In this document: positions 1-8,456 of the stretch, piece after piece
Position numbering within the stretch: position 1 is the stretch's first letter
Layout of the letters: each line of letters opens with the position of its first letter
Assembly (NCBI GenBank): GCA_034927345.1
Contig: JAYFQE010000020.1
Location: forward strand, 17,826-81,825
Direction: 5' to 3'
From: JAYFQE01 sp034927345
GTDB taxonomy: Bacteria; Bacillota; Clostridia; Saccharofermentanales; UBA5734
Length of the DNA stretch: 64,000 bases
The notes under the pieces: generated by a model
What the model saw: the letters and a program-made list of their open reading frames with translations, nothing else
Told to the model about the DNA's origin: nothing
The model's database searches: none
Program-made: the position numbers and the translations under genes

Positions 1-64
1 GGATGATACCGGCCAAAACCAACAGAGCCAACAGCAATTGCATGATATCAATCGTGATCAGCAA
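1..64 (-). CDS. Start of a membrane protein, cut by window edge (possibly DUF948-like)
   Basis: On the minus strand, a TTG at 62-64 follows a GAGG ribosome-site core and opens a frame that stays open to the window edge. The 21 visible residues begin MLITIDIMQLLLALL and are strongly hydrophobic, as expected for an N-terminal membrane anchor. An in-frame ATG at 41-43 is an alternative start. It lies just downstream of the YtxH gene in the same direction. YtxH-like genes are often next to short DUF948 membrane proteins, which is the basis for the tentative family; the fragment is too short to prove it. Confidence 0.4.
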   Translation of the reverse strand, partial: MLITIDIMQLLLALLVLAGII

Positions 65-141
65 GACAATCCCTCATTTCTTCGGCCTGATGACGGCTGC
101 ATCCGCGATTTGCTTCTGAAAGACAACTGCCTGCGCTCTGT

Positions 142-465
142 TTATTCCGCTATGGGTTGATCCGGTTTATCTTCGCCTTCCTCTGATTCCCTGATATCCT
201 TCTTTTCCTTCTGTGCGTGAGTCTTCAGCGCCGCCATTTTTTCACGGGTTGCCCCGGATAGATGCTGAGCGGCTTCTTGGACTTTTTTCGCTCCGGTTTT
301 CGCTCCTTCTTTTATGTCTGCTCTTGTTTCCTTGCCGGATTTCGGCGCGAGCAGGATACCTGCTGCTGCTCCGACCAAAAGCCCGGCTGCGATGCCCACT
401 GCGGTATTCATCCTGGCGCGGCGTTTGTACGTTCCGTCTAAAACAGATCTGATTTCCTGGAACAT
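142..465 (-). CDS. YtxH domain-containing envelope/stress protein
   Basis: The 107-residue protein has one membrane segment (about residues 21-42, AVGIAAGLLVGAAAGILLAP) followed by the Lys/Gly turn KSGKETR that is typical of the YtxH family. The rest is a charged Ala/Lys/Glu-rich helix that probably forms a coiled coil (residues about 50-95) with an acidic tail. YtxH-family proteins are small general-stress or envelope proteins of Firmicutes with no known enzymatic activity. A second hydrophobic ORF follows downstream in the same direction at the window edge, so this may be the first gene of a two-gene envelope unit. The family call is firm; the role is not. Confidence 0.8.
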   Translation of the reverse strand: MFQEIRSVLDGTYKRRARMNTAVGIAAGLLVGAAAGILLAPKSGKETRADIKEGAKTGAKKVQEAAQHLSGATREKMAALKTHAQKEKKDIRESEEGEDKPDQPIAE

Positions 466-531
466 GATAAAGCCTCCCTTCGGGTTTTTACCATTCCGGC
501 TGTCGTCGAAACAACCGTTTCAGAGGGTTTT

Positions 532-554
532 ATGCCGGCCGCAGCGGCCGGCAT
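532..554 (-). terminator. GC-rich perfect hairpin after the isomerase gene
   Basis: Two 10-base arms, ATGCCGGCCG and CGGCCGGCAT, flank a 3-base loop. The hairpin lies 22 bases past the stop of the minus-strand isomerase and before the YtxH gene, a normal place for a terminator. There is no T-run after it on the minus strand (the sequence reads AAAACC), so it may act only as a 3'-end stabiliser or a weak terminator. Confidence 0.45.
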
Positions 555-576
555 CTTATAAAACTATTTTATCATA

Positions 577-1464
577 TCAGAGGTATTCCGTGATCAGTTT
601 CCGACCGATCTGATAAAGAAAGTTCAGGCTTTCCAACCCTAAAAAGGGCGGATATTTCCGGGGAAATTCATCCGCTTCAAAACTGAAGGTCCCGCTGTAG
701 CCGATCCGTTTTAAGGCGGCGCATAAGGCTTGCCAGTCGATCTTGCCGCTATAGGGCTCCGTATGACAATCCTGCAGGCCGTCATTATCGTGCAGATGAA
801 CGAGTTTCAGCCGGCTGCCCAAGGCTTCGATCATCTGAACCGGATCTTCCCCGAGCAAATTGGCATGGCCGGCGTCCAGACAAGCGACAAAAAGCTCCTG
901 GCCGGCGATGCGATTCATCGTGTCGATAAAATCGATCATCTCGGCTGCGGTGCTGCAAACGGTCGGGCAAATCTTATTCAACTCGCCGTCCCAGTTGAAC
1001 ATATTTTCGACGCCCAGCTGGACGCCATATTCCTTGAGCGCGGGCAGCAGGCGGGTGTAGAAGGCGATGTTCAGTTCCCTGGACTCGTTGATCAGGCGGT
1101 CATATTTGCGTTCGGCCATGATACAGGGATGAATGACGATATACGGACAGTTCAGCTGACGACAGATGGCAATCGACTTGAGCATCAAGCCAAACAAATG
1201 CTCATCCTCTTGAACGTCGCCTGTATAAGAGGGCATTGGCGCGTGCATCTGACCGAAGACAATACCCGCATGATCCGCTTCTTCCTTGAGCGAACGGAAA
1301 TAATCGAGAATTTCGGGCAAGGGCTTGACCAGCAGCCCTTCATGATTGTCATGGTAAAAAATGCTATAATCCAGGCAGTCAAAGCCTATTTCCGCAAGCT
1401 TGGCTATTGCGGCTTTTTCACCGATAAGCTGCGCAGGATATCCGGTTGTTGTACTGAGCTTCAT
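577..1464 (-). CDS. Sugar phosphate isomerase/epimerase, xylose isomerase-like TIM barrel
   Basis: The 295-residue protein matches the AP endonuclease 2/xylose isomerase-like barrel used by many sugar and inositol epimerases. Visible metal-ligand motifs in family order are the Glu in GVENMF, the Asp/His pair in CLDAGHA, the His in VHLHDND, and a C-terminal Glu in FSFEADEF. Upstream HAPMPS and VIHPC motifs are also typical. It is probably cytoplasmic and acts on a sugar, inositol derivative or hydroxy acid, but the substrate cannot be read from sequence. It stands alone, divergent from the AIM24 gene, with a GC-rich hairpin after its stop. Two further relatives lie at 51.5-53.3 kb. Confidence 0.85.
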   Translation of the reverse strand: MKLSTTTGYPAQLIGEKAAIAKLAEIGFDCLDYSIFYHDNHEGLLVKPLPEILDYFRSLKEEADHAGIVFGQMHAPMPSYTGDVQEDEHLFGLMLKSIAICRQLNCPYIVIHPCIMAERKYDRLINESRELNIAFYTRLLPALKEYGVQLGVENMFNWDGELNKICPTVCSTAAEMIDFIDTMNRIAGQELFVACLDAGHANLLGEDPVQMIEALGSRLKLVHLHDNDGLQDCHTEPYSGKIDWQALCAALKRIGYSGTFSFEADEFPRKYPPFLGLESLNFLYQIGRKLITEYL

Positions 1465-1643
1465 AGATACACTTCCCTCAATCTGTTTTTATTCAGAATA
1501 CCGCAAACCGCCGGCTTCGTCCATCCTGACTGTCAAACCAGAAAATCCTGTTTGTCTAAATAATGAAAAGCAGCTGAAAATTACCGGATCAAGCTTCTTT
1601 CGTACGGGGTTATATGCTATGATGCAAAGTAAAAGACGGTTTA

Positions 1644-1670
1644 TTGATCATGATCTGGTATCATGATCAA
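1644..1670. promoter_or_regulatory. Perfect 11-base inverted repeat upstream of the AIM24 gene
   Basis: Arms TTGATCATGAT and ATCATGATCAA are separated by CTGGT. The element sits 37 bases before the chosen ATG at 1708 and just after a possible -10 (TATGAT, 1618-1623). It could be a dimeric repressor operator or a 5'-UTR hairpin close to the ribosome site. There is no T-run, so it is not an intrinsic terminator. Confidence 0.55.
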
Positions 1671-1707
1671 TCACGCCATCCGGCTTGTTAAAAGGGAGGT
1701 TTCCTCT

Positions 1708-2640
1708 ATGTATTGTCCAAATTGCGGAATGAAAAATGTTGATCATGCAAGTTTTTGCGGATCCTGCGGCAGAAAACTGATGTCGGCCGCGCCTGTTCCA
1801 GCGGCTCAGGATCCGGTTCAGGATCCTGTTTCGGACAACACGCCGTCCGTACCGGCAGCTCCGCAGGCCGCCGAACCGGCCATGAGCGAACCTTCAGCCG
1901 AAGAAACGGCGGCTATGCCGGTTCCGGCAGCAACAACGCCTGCTCCGGCCGGCAGTCTGGCCTACAGGATATTCGGCGCGAATCTGCCGGCCGTATCCAT
2001 ACGGCTGAATACCGGCGAAAGCATCTATACCCAATCCGGCGGTATGACCTGGATGGATCAGGGCATATCCATGACGACCAATATGAAGGGCGGCTTTATG
2101 AAAGGCCTGGGCCGGATGTTTTCCGGAGATTCTCTGTTTATTGCCACCTATACCTCAACTCAGCCGAATCAGGAAATCGTCATTGCCAGCTCGTTCCCCG
2201 GCAGCATAGCGGCTGTCGAACTGAAAGGGCGTGCTATTATCGCCCAGAAATCGGCGTTCCTCTGCGCGCAGCCCGGCGTCGCGCTCAGCGCTTATCTGGT
2301 GAAGGGGATATCGGCCGGTTTGTTCGGCGGCGAGGGGTTCATTCTGCAGAAGCTGGCCGGCGAAGGAATCGCCCTGCTGGAAATCGACGGCAGCCTTGTC
2401 GAAAGAGTTTTGGCGCCGGGCGAGGTCATTCGGGTTGATACAGGCAATGTTGCCGCTTTTGAAGAGACTGTTCTTTATCAGGCGGAAATGGTTAAAGGAT
2501 TTAAAAATATTCTGTTTGGCGGCGAAGGATTGTTCCTGACGACGCTGACCGGACCAGGCCGGGTGTGGCTGCAAACGATGACCTTGCCTGGCTTTGCCAA
2601 ATCGTTGATTCCATATCTGCCCAAACCCAGTTCAAACTGA
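1708..2640 (+). CDS. Zinc-ribbon AIM24/TIGR00266 family protein
   Basis: The start at 1708 is chosen because AAGGGAGG lies 8 bases upstream; the longer frame from 1663 has no such site. The 310-residue protein opens with a zinc ribbon (CPNCG then CGSCG), followed by an Ala/Pro-rich linker to about residue 90. A beta-rich AIM24-type domain of about 220 residues follows, with the repeated Gly/Phe pattern FGGEGFILQKLAGEG and FGGEGLFLTTLTGPG. AIM24 proteins form beta-rich trimeric shells; bacterial members have no established reaction and may act at membranes. The ribbon-AIM24 combination is common in Firmicutes. A perfect inverted repeat just upstream suggests specific regulation. Confidence 0.8.
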   Translation: MYCPNCGMKNVDHASFCGSCGRKLMSAAPVPAAQDPVQDPVSDNTPSVPAAPQAAEPAMSEPSAEETAAMPVPAATTPAPAGSLAYRIFGANLPAVSIRLNTGESIYTQSGGMTWMDQGISMTTNMKGGFMKGLGRMFSGDSLFIATYTSTQPNQEIVIASSFPGSIAAVELKGRAIIAQKSAFLCAQPGVALSAYLVKGISAGLFGGEGFILQKLAGEGIALLEIDGSLVERVLAPGEVIRVDTGNVAAFEETVLYQAEMVKGFKNILFGGEGLFLTTLTGPGRVWLQTMTLPGFAKSLIPYLPKPSSN

Positions 2641-2697
2641 CGCTGACGCCATGGGTAGGGCGGGTTGCGAAAATAAGCATGAGAAGAGGTCAAGACG

Positions 2698-3885
2698 TTG
2701 GAAGCGTGTTTTGATGTTGTCGTCTGCGGCGGTGGAATAGCCGGTATTGCGGCAGCTCTGGCGGCATCCCGGACCGGGGCAAAAACTTGTTTGCTGGAAC
2801 GTGAATATGCCCTTGGAGGGCTGGCGACTCTAGGCTTGATTGTTATTTATCTTCCGCTGTGCGACGGCGCCGGCGTTCAAATGTCGGCCGGCATCTCGGA
2901 GGAATTGCTCAAGTTGTCTTTAAAATACGGACCGGGAACCATCCCGGCCGCCTGGAGCAATCCGTACGGCAGCCGTGAAGAACGCGCTCAGGACCGGTAT
3001 GCCGTGGAATATCAGGCGGCTCCGCTGATCATCGCGGCCGAGGAAGCGCTTTTGGCAGAAAAGGTGAGCCTGTTGTATACAGCGCAGTTGTCGGCGGCCA
3101 CGGTCAAGAGCGGCCAGCTGACTTCCGTCTTTATCGAGACTAAAACCGGGCGCCGGGAGATCCGGGGGAAAGCATTCGTCGATGCCACCGGCGACGCGGA
3201 CCTGTGTTTTTTTGCCGGCGAACCGACATTCGACGACCGGACAAATCGGCGGACCGGCTGGTACTACTCGTTCGATGGCCAAAATCTTAAACTTCATCAA
3301 CAGACGGATCCCTTGTATGGAGACCTCCCGGCATCCGCAAGAACCTATTCCGGTACCGATATCGAAGCCGTGACCCAGCATTGCATCGACAGCCGGAAAA
3401 TGATTCTCGAGCATGTGCAAAGCTTGCGGCAAGCCGGCAGCAGTCAGGCATACCCCTTGATTATTCCCCATTATCACGGTTTGCGTATGACCCGCCGTCT
3501 GGCCGGCGCTTTTGAATTCAGCGAAGACCATCATGAAGGCGTCTGGTTTGAAGATGCTATCGGCATGATCGGCAACTGGAAAGAGAAAGGCAAGCGTTAT
3601 TCGATACCTTACCGCAGCATCCGGGCGGTCGGAACCGGCAATCTCTATGCAGCCGGCCGCTGTTCCTGCGCGGATAAAAGCGGCTGGGATCTGACCCGTG
3701 TCATCCCGACCTGCGCGGTTACCGGTGAAGCTGCCGGTACGGCGGCGGCTTTACAGGCGGCCGGCGGCAATGCGCCAACCTGGGCTGTCTTGCAAAACAA
3801 GTTGGTTTCAAACGGCGTTTTACTGGATGAATCGCTGTTTCAAACCCGCATGAGCGTCAACTGCCTAGAAAGCCCGGATGAATAA
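2698..3885 (+). CDS. FAD-dependent oxidoreductase (FAD_oxidored family)
   Basis: The 395-residue protein starts at TTG 2698 with GAAGAGGT upstream. The N-terminal Rossmann motif VVVCGGGIAGIAAALAA binds FAD, and ALGGLATLGL follows as in the PF12831-type oxidoreductases. A second FAD signature is VDATGDADLC (about residue 160), and the C-terminal NLYAAGRCSCAD...CAVTGEAAGTAAAL closes the flavin site. Related proteins oxidise or reduce small organic substrates in sugar or secondary-metabolite loci; the substrate here is unknown. The last 21 bases overlap the 3' end of the convergent DUF1648 gene. Confidence 0.8.
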   Translation: MEACFDVVVCGGGIAGIAAALAASRTGAKTCLLEREYALGGLATLGLIVIYLPLCDGAGVQMSAGISEELLKLSLKYGPGTIPAAWSNPYGSREERAQDRYAVEYQAAPLIIAAEEALLAEKVSLLYTAQLSAATVKSGQLTSVFIETKTGRREIRGKAFVDATGDADLCFFAGEPTFDDRTNRRTGWYYSFDGQNLKLHQQTDPLYGDLPASARTYSGTDIEAVTQHCIDSRKMILEHVQSLRQAGSSQAYPLIIPHYHGLRMTRRLAGAFEFSEDHHEGVWFEDAIGMIGNWKEKGKRYSIPYRSIRAVGTGNLYAAGRCSCADKSGWDLTRVIPTCAVTGEAAGTAAALQAAGGNAPTWAVLQNKLVSNGVLLDESLFQTRMSVNCLESPDE

Positions 3886-5049
3886 AAGGGTGCTGCCGAT
3901 ATAAGTCGCCGCAGTAAACAGGATAAGCAAAACAATCAGGACAATCCCGGCCGGCCGGGCATAATTCAAGCCGCCGTTGTTGCCGAAACGATCTTCAACA
4001 AGCAAAGAAGGATCGTCAGGATTATAGTAAAAAAGACCTAACTTCCAATAACGGTCGTCACTGTAGGTTTTACGGAGCGGCAGCCCGTCCGGCGGCGGGT
4101 AGCCGGCGGCCGCCACATCGGCTTCCGTGATGGCGGGGCGCAGTTTGGTGCCGCTTTGCCCGGCTTTGACCGATACATATATGGCCGGGAGGATCATCAG
4201 AACCGTCGGGATCAGGATCAGCGCCATCAGAACCGCCGTATCCGGAACCCAAATATTCATGATCATCGGCTGCATCAATAAAAACATCAAGGTCATGCAT
4301 AACGTGATAAAGCCCAGCATATGGCTCATTAAACGCCGGTAAACACGATGTTGGGCGAAAGACAGGGCCGGATTTTCCTGGCTGACCTGCAATTTCATGC
4401 GATATACCGCCAGATTGCTGGCCAGCATGATTAAAAGCATAACCAAGGAAATAATTGGGATAGCCAAAATATGACCCAATGATTTCGGCGCCCAGGCGTC
4501 GGCTTCCATAGCTCCGTTCCAGTGGGTTATGATGGTGTCCGGCATAGACGGATAGAACGTCAGGGACAGAAGCAGGGTAAGCAAAATCAAACCGAAACTG
4601 CCCCAATACCAGATCCAGGGCAGTCCGCCGAATCGTTCGCGCGAACGCGCGGAACGGGTTTCCGCCGTGCCGACGGACGGGATGATCCAGTTCTCACGCG
4701 CCTTAAGCGCCGCCGAGTGGCGCCAGCACCGCAGATAAACGATAAACTGAGCCAGCATCATGACCAGGGGAGCATAAAGGCAGATCATCAGGTTGGCGAC
4801 GGTGCCGTAAGCATTGCCGGCGACCGCCGCGCCCAGCGCCGCCAGAGTCACCAACGCCATCATGATGGTATAGAAACGTTTCATGCGGCCGACTTCAAGC
4901 AGCGTATGCGCCATTTCCGGAACCCGGATGCCGAAAAGCAATACCTTGCGTGTGATATAAGGCAAGATAGCCAGTAAGGTGCCGATGACCAGGATCATAA
5001 AAATATTCAGAATAAAGAAAAGCTGATTAACTTGTGATGCATCTTTCAT
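3865..5049 (-). CDS. DUF1648/DUF5808 multi-spanning membrane protein
   Basis: The 394-residue protein has about eight predicted hydrophobic spans. A central DUF1648-like stretch (FYPSMPDTIITHWNG, about residue 170) is followed by two more spans. A DUF5808-type segment near residues 310-355 contains DDRYWKLGLFYYNPDD and FGNNGG. DUF1648 is shared with SdpI-type immunity or signalling membrane proteins. It starts 11 bases after the small GntR regulator, and such GntR-DUF1648 pairs are a recurring Firmicutes arrangement in which the regulator controls the membrane protein. The pair is read from the promoter at 5545-5572. Exact function is unknown. Confidence 0.75.
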   Translation of the reverse strand: MKDASQVNQLFFILNIFMILVIGTLLAILPYITRKVLLFGIRVPEMAHTLLEVGRMKRFYTIMMALVTLAALGAAVAGNAYGTVANLMICLYAPLVMMLAQFIVYLRCWRHSAALKARENWIIPSVGTAETRSARSRERFGGLPWIWYWGSFGLILLTLLLSLTFYPSMPDTIITHWNGAMEADAWAPKSLGHILAIPIISLVMLLIMLASNLAVYRMKLQVSQENPALSFAQHRVYRRLMSHMLGFITLCMTLMFLLMQPMIMNIWVPDTAVLMALILIPTVLMILPAIYVSVKAGQSGTKLRPAITEADVAAAGYPPPDGLPLRKTYSDDRYWKLGLFYYNPDDPSLLVEDRFGNNGGLNYARPAGIVLIVLLILFTAATYIGSTLLFIRAF

Positions 5050-5060
5050 AACATCGCTCC

Positions 5061-5513
5061 TTATACGCCGGGTTTTTGTTTTTCCGCCGCCGCTGCCGGC
5101 GATGGGGCCGGGACGGCAGAACCGGCTGCCGGTTGTCGGACCTGCTGATGGATTTTAACGCAAAAGGCTGAGAATGCCGCCGCGTCCATACCATGGCATG
5201 CGGCTTCGGCGGCGATCGGCCGCAGCAAACCGGACAGATGATCGGAAAATCCGGGATCTGACGGCGGCATTTCAGCAATCGAAGCGCCGGTGCGCCGGTC
5301 CATAACCAGATAACCTTCTTCGCGCAATAACGCGTAGGTTTTATTCACAGTATGGATGTTGATGCCGATATCGGCTGCCAATCGCCTGACCGAAGGCAGA
5401 TCTTCACCAGGTTTTAACGCTCCCGAGGCGATGCCGATAATGATTTGATCGCGCAGCTGCGTGTATAGGGCTGTTTCACTGGAAAAATCCACACATAGGA
5501 TCATAAATGCCAT
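5061..5513 (-). CDS. GntR-family repressor, YtrA-like short form
   Basis: The 150-residue protein has a winged helix-turn-helix at residues about 10-75 (QLRDQIIIGIASGALKPGED, then LPSVRRLAADIGINIHTVNK). The C-terminal half is a short helical and Pro/Ala-rich tail instead of a large effector domain, which is the layout of the YtrA subfamily. YtrA-type regulators usually repress their own operon, encoding membrane or ABC transport proteins, by binding an operator over the promoter. A matching inverted repeat covers the -10 just upstream, and a membrane protein is the next gene. The inducer is unknown. Confidence 0.85.
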   Translation of the reverse strand: MAFMILCVDFSSETALYTQLRDQIIIGIASGALKPGEDLPSVRRLAADIGINIHTVNKTYALLREEGYLVMDRRTGASIAEMPPSDPGFSDHLSGLLRPIAAEAACHGMDAAAFSAFCVKIHQQVRQPAAGSAVPAPSPAAAAEKQKPGV

Positions 5514-5531
5514 CCTGCCTTCCTGTAATAT

Positions 5532-5572
5532 TTGTTATATATCGATTATAACAAGTAGCGCAAGAAAAACAA
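5532..5572 (-). promoter_or_regulatory. Promoter and overlapping operator of the GntR-DUF1648 operon
   Basis: On the minus strand TTGTTT (5567-5572), a 16-base spacer and a perfect TATAAT (5545-5550) form a promoter. The inverted repeat TTGTTATA-7 bases-TATAACAA (5532-5554) lies across the -10, where a bound repressor would block RNA polymerase. The downstream gene encodes a YtrA-like GntR protein, so autorepression is the simplest reading. Confidence 0.7.
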
Positions 5573-5622
5573 GTCCCGGCTGATGCGTCGAGCGGCAAAT
5601 AGGATGGGGCATATGCCCGGAC

Positions 5623-6384
5623 CTATTTTATTTCGGCGATCAGGTCTTTTACAACTTCTCCGGCAATGATCAGGCCGGCGACCGAAGGGACAAAGGAGAT
5701 GCTGCCGGGTATCCGCCGTCTTTGGGTACACTTGCGGACCGTCCCCGGAGGACAGATACAGGCGTGACGGCAGGATGAAGATTCGCTTTCACAGAGCGGC
5801 AGCGGTTCTTCTTTGGAATAGACGACTTTCAGGTGTTCAACGCCCCGCTTTTTCAATTCTTTGCGCATGACCTTGCTTAATGGGCATACGGATGTCTGAT
5901 AAATGTCGGCGACTTCAAAACGGGTGGGATCCAGTTTGTTGCCGGCGCCCATGCAGCTGATGATCGGAATACCCAGCGCCTGAGCCCGGATGACCAGTTC
6001 TATTTTAGCGCTGACCGTATCGATGGCGTCGACAATATAATCGAGGTCGGATGTTAATAATTCATCCTCTGTTTCCGGCAGGAAAAAAAGCTGATGCGTT
6101 TCGACTGTGGCTTGAGGATTGATATCCAGGATCCGGTCGCGCATGGCGTCGACTTTATAATGGCCGACGGTTTTATGTGTCGCGTGCAACTGACGGTTGA
6201 TATTCGTCAAACAAATCCGGTCGTCGTCGATCAGGACAAAATGCCCGACACCGGAACGGACCAGTCCTTCAACGACATAAGAACCGACGCCGCCGATGCC
6301 GAATATCGCCACTTTGCTGTTTTTCAGGCGGTTCAGCGCTTCTTTGCCGATCATTAATTCTGTCCGCGAAAATTCATGCAGCAT
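5623..6384 (-). CDS. tcdA: tRNA threonylcarbamoyladenosine dehydratase
   Basis: The 253-residue cytoplasmic protein is an E1-like ThiF/MoeB-family enzyme. It has the ATP-binding loop VAIFGIGGVGSYVVEGLVRS, the FVLIDDDRICLTNINRQLHA motif and DYIVDAIDTVSAKI. The TcdA-specific C-terminal Cys cluster (SSSCRHACICPP) and SFVPSVAGLIIAGEVVKDL are present. TcdA uses ATP to cyclise t6A37 in ANN-decoding tRNAs to ct6A. Length and motif order match the family. It is probably monocistronic: a good promoter (TTGACT/GATAAT, 6426-6453) lies just upstream, and the neighbours do not share its role. Confidence 0.92.
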   Translation of the reverse strand: MLHEFSRTELMIGKEALNRLKNSKVAIFGIGGVGSYVVEGLVRSGVGHFVLIDDDRICLTNINRQLHATHKTVGHYKVDAMRDRILDINPQATVETHQLFFLPETEDELLTSDLDYIVDAIDTVSAKIELVIRAQALGIPIISCMGAGNKLDPTRFEVADIYQTSVCPLSKVMRKELKKRGVEHLKVVYSKEEPLPLCESESSSCRHACICPPGTVRKCTQRRRIPGSISFVPSVAGLIIAGEVVKDLIAEIK

Positions 6385-6425
6385 ATTGATCCTCCAAGGC
6401 GCACCTGGTCATTGAATTTCTCTTT

Positions 6426-6453
6426 ATTATCTGCCGCATTGAGTAAAAGTCAA
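6426..6453 (-). promoter_or_regulatory. Sigma-A-type promoter for tcdA
   Basis: On the minus strand TTGACT (6448-6453), a 16-base spacer and GATAAT (6426-6431) lie about 42 bases upstream of the tcdA start. Confidence 0.6.
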
Positions 6454-6505
6454 CCGGAATCACATTATTCTATATCAATGATAACGAAAAATCACATGAA
6501 TTCAT

Positions 6506-6545
6506 AAAAAAGGGTCATCTCAGAATTTTACTTTGAGATGACCCC
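6506..6545 (-). terminator. Rho-independent terminator of the oxidoreductase/amidohydrolase operon
   Basis: Perfect 11-base arms (6512-6522 and 6534-6544, GGGTCATCTCA and its complement) are followed on the minus strand by TTTTTTAT. It lies 30 bases past the stop of the last gene of the minus-strand operon. Confidence 0.9.
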
Positions 6546-6574
6546 GGGGTTCTCTGGCTGGTAAAAGACAGCCG

Positions 6575-7471
6575 TTATTTGGCCTGGTTCATTTTGACGG
6601 GCCGGCCGGCCTTGCAGGAACGCACGGCCGTATCGAGCAAATCGATGACTTCCAGGCTGTCGGCCATAGAAACCGGAGCCGAACCGGTCTGGAAGAAGGT
6701 GCGGATAATCCGCAGCTGTTCGGTATAAATCATCGAGCCGTCAACAATATAGGACTGGTTGGCGTCTTTGCCGCGGAGGGTGCCGCCGTAAGCATAAGCG
6801 TCATTGGTCAGCTCAACGATGCCGCGGCGGTTTCCGGGATATTCAACGATGGCGACAACGCCGGAGGCGTCCTGGCGGGCGTCGATCTGAAGAGCGCCGC
6901 GGCCCATCATCCGGGACATCATCTCGAACGAATGGACACCGTACCAGACAACGCTCTCGCCGGCAGGCGCGGCGCCTAAAGGTCCGTAGCAATAAGCCTG
7001 GAAGGGCTGGGGAACGGCGGAGCAGGCGGATTCCAGATTCTGAGAAAAACGCAGGGAAGAACAGGACATGACTTTTATCTGTCTGGCTTCAGCGAGATCG
7101 GCGATTTTCCGGCCGGCGGCAAAATCCTCAGCCAATGGTTTATCGAGGAATACAGGCTTGCCAAGAGCCGCACATTTTTGGAAATAGTCCCAATGATAAG
7201 CCGGGTCGTTGATTTCTATCATGATGGCGTCGCAATCGGCGACCGCTTCTTCAAAAGACGCGGTCACTTTGACGCCCCAGCTTTCCAGCTGCTTTTGCCG
7301 TTCGTTGAGGACGACGTCATTGGTAAAAGGCGTTTTAAACCGCATGCAGGAAACGGTGCGCAAACCGTCAACGCGGTATTCCGGTTCACAGTCCGGCGCC
7401 TGCATCCGGCGGGGGAATTCAATAGCATGGCTTGTGTCCAGGCCGATCAGTGCAATTTTCAAGTCTTTCAT
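6575..7471 (-). CDS. Gfo/Idh/MocA-type oxidoreductase (distal)
   Basis: The 298-residue protein has an N-terminal Rossmann-like region (IALIGLDTSHAIEF) and the family segment DAIMIEINDPAYHWDYF...GKPVFLDKP. In that segment the usual EKP reads DKP, with the conserved Lys kept. The C-terminal half carries the alpha/beta substrate domain. NAD(P)-dependent oxidation of a cyclic polyol, sugar or its derivative is the family reaction. The nucleotide loop is GLDTSH where GxGxxG is usual, a subgroup trait that makes cofactor choice less certain. It is the last gene of a three-gene operon, just before a strong terminator. Confidence 0.75.
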   Translation of the reverse strand: MKDLKIALIGLDTSHAIEFPRRMQAPDCEPEYRVDGLRTVSCMRFKTPFTNDVVLNERQKQLESWGVKVTASFEEAVADCDAIMIEINDPAYHWDYFQKCAALGKPVFLDKPLAEDFAAGRKIADLAEARQIKVMSCSSLRFSQNLESACSAVPQPFQAYCYGPLGAAPAGESVVWYGVHSFEMMSRMMGRGALQIDARQDASGVVAIVEYPGNRRGIVELTNDAYAYGGTLRGKDANQSYIVDGSMIYTEQLRIIRTFFQTGSAPVSMADSLEVIDLLDTAVRSCKAGRPVKMNQAK

Positions 7472-7527
7472 TTCGCTTCACCTCGTGTTTATATTAGGAA
7501 TGGCCGATAAACAGTAAAATCGCCGCT

Positions 7528-8391
7528 TTAGCGCAGAGGCACCAAACGTAAAGCGTTACCGGAATAAATTTTATCCAGAACGGTCTGCGGCAAATGAGCC
7601 GAATTGAGGAAATCCTGATGGACGTTATCGAAATAGTCGCGGGCATAAAGAACGCGATCCTGGAATTCGATCAGGAATTTGCGGGCAAACTCGGGATCCC
7701 GGGTCATGGCGTTGCAGCCGGATCCGGCCGAAAGGTCGCAATAAAGGTTCGGGCATTCACGCAGTAAGCTGATCAGCCGGCCGCCGGGCAGGACCGGTCC
7801 GGTTGGGTATGCGTCTTTATCATACTTGTCATCGCCGGAAATATGCGCCCAGAAGCCAGGAGCGTGGCCGAGGAAAGTTGTTTCCGGGCAGGCTTTGAGC
7901 GCCCGGGCCAGAGCCTCAATGCCGCCGCCGTACCAGTAGTTCCGGCGCGGATACGTCGCGCCGGTCGAAAATTCATAATCCAGATGGACGGTAACCGGCA
8001 AGCCGTTTTCACCACAAAAACGATACATGCGCAAAGCGTCCGGATTATCCAGCATCATCCGGACTTTCAATTCACCGTAAACCCGGACGCCATAGATGTC
8101 GATCGCGGCTTTCAGCTGATCAATCGCTTCTGGCCGGCGCGGATCCGGAGCGTAACCCAGGATGAATTTCCCCGGCGCCCGTTCGGCATATTCGACACAG
8201 CGGGAGAAAGGGATAGGTCCGGTCAAACCGATAAAGGGGACAATCTGATTGATATAGGGATCATACTCGTCCGCAGGCGATTCCCAGCTCAGAAGCCAGG
8301 TTTTGTCAATGTTGTACTGCTTCATGTTTTCCAGAAAGGCATCGAGATTGTGCTTGTGCCATTCGGGATGATTGTGGACATCAATAATCAT
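7528..8391 (-). CDS. Amidohydrolase-family TIM-barrel protein
   Basis: The start ATG at 8391 is preferred over an upstream GTG because GAGGAG lies 8 bases before it. The 287-residue protein opens with the metal-binding MIIDVHNHPEW (HxH) motif. Further conserved stretches are VTVHLDYEF, FLGHAPGFWAHISGDD and LYCDLSAGSG, with YARDYFDN near the end as in amidohydrolase-2 proteins. These enzymes hydrolyse lactones or amides or decarboxylate aromatic or keto acids. Between two Gfo/Idh oxidoreductases, hydrolysis of a sugar lactone or related ring is a fair inference, but the substrate is unproven. Confidence 0.75.
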   Translation of the reverse strand: MIIDVHNHPEWHKHNLDAFLENMKQYNIDKTWLLSWESPADEYDPYINQIVPFIGLTGPIPFSRCVEYAERAPGKFILGYAPDPRRPEAIDQLKAAIDIYGVRVYGELKVRMMLDNPDALRMYRFCGENGLPVTVHLDYEFSTGATYPRRNYWYGGGIEALARALKACPETTFLGHAPGFWAHISGDDKYDKDAYPTGPVLPGGRLISLLRECPNLYCDLSAGSGCNAMTRDPEFARKFLIEFQDRVLYARDYFDNVHQDFLNSAHLPQTVLDKIYSGNALRLVPLR

Positions 8392-8456
8392 AAACAACAC
8401 TCCTCAATATTGCCGCAGGTTAAGCCTGTCGGATTCATTTTAGCCCTGTCGGACGA

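Noticed and set aside
730..1563. 277-codon frame opposite the isomerase gene
   Set aside because: It is antisense to a well-supported enzyme gene, has no ribosome site and no recognisable domain; it follows from codon bias of the real gene.
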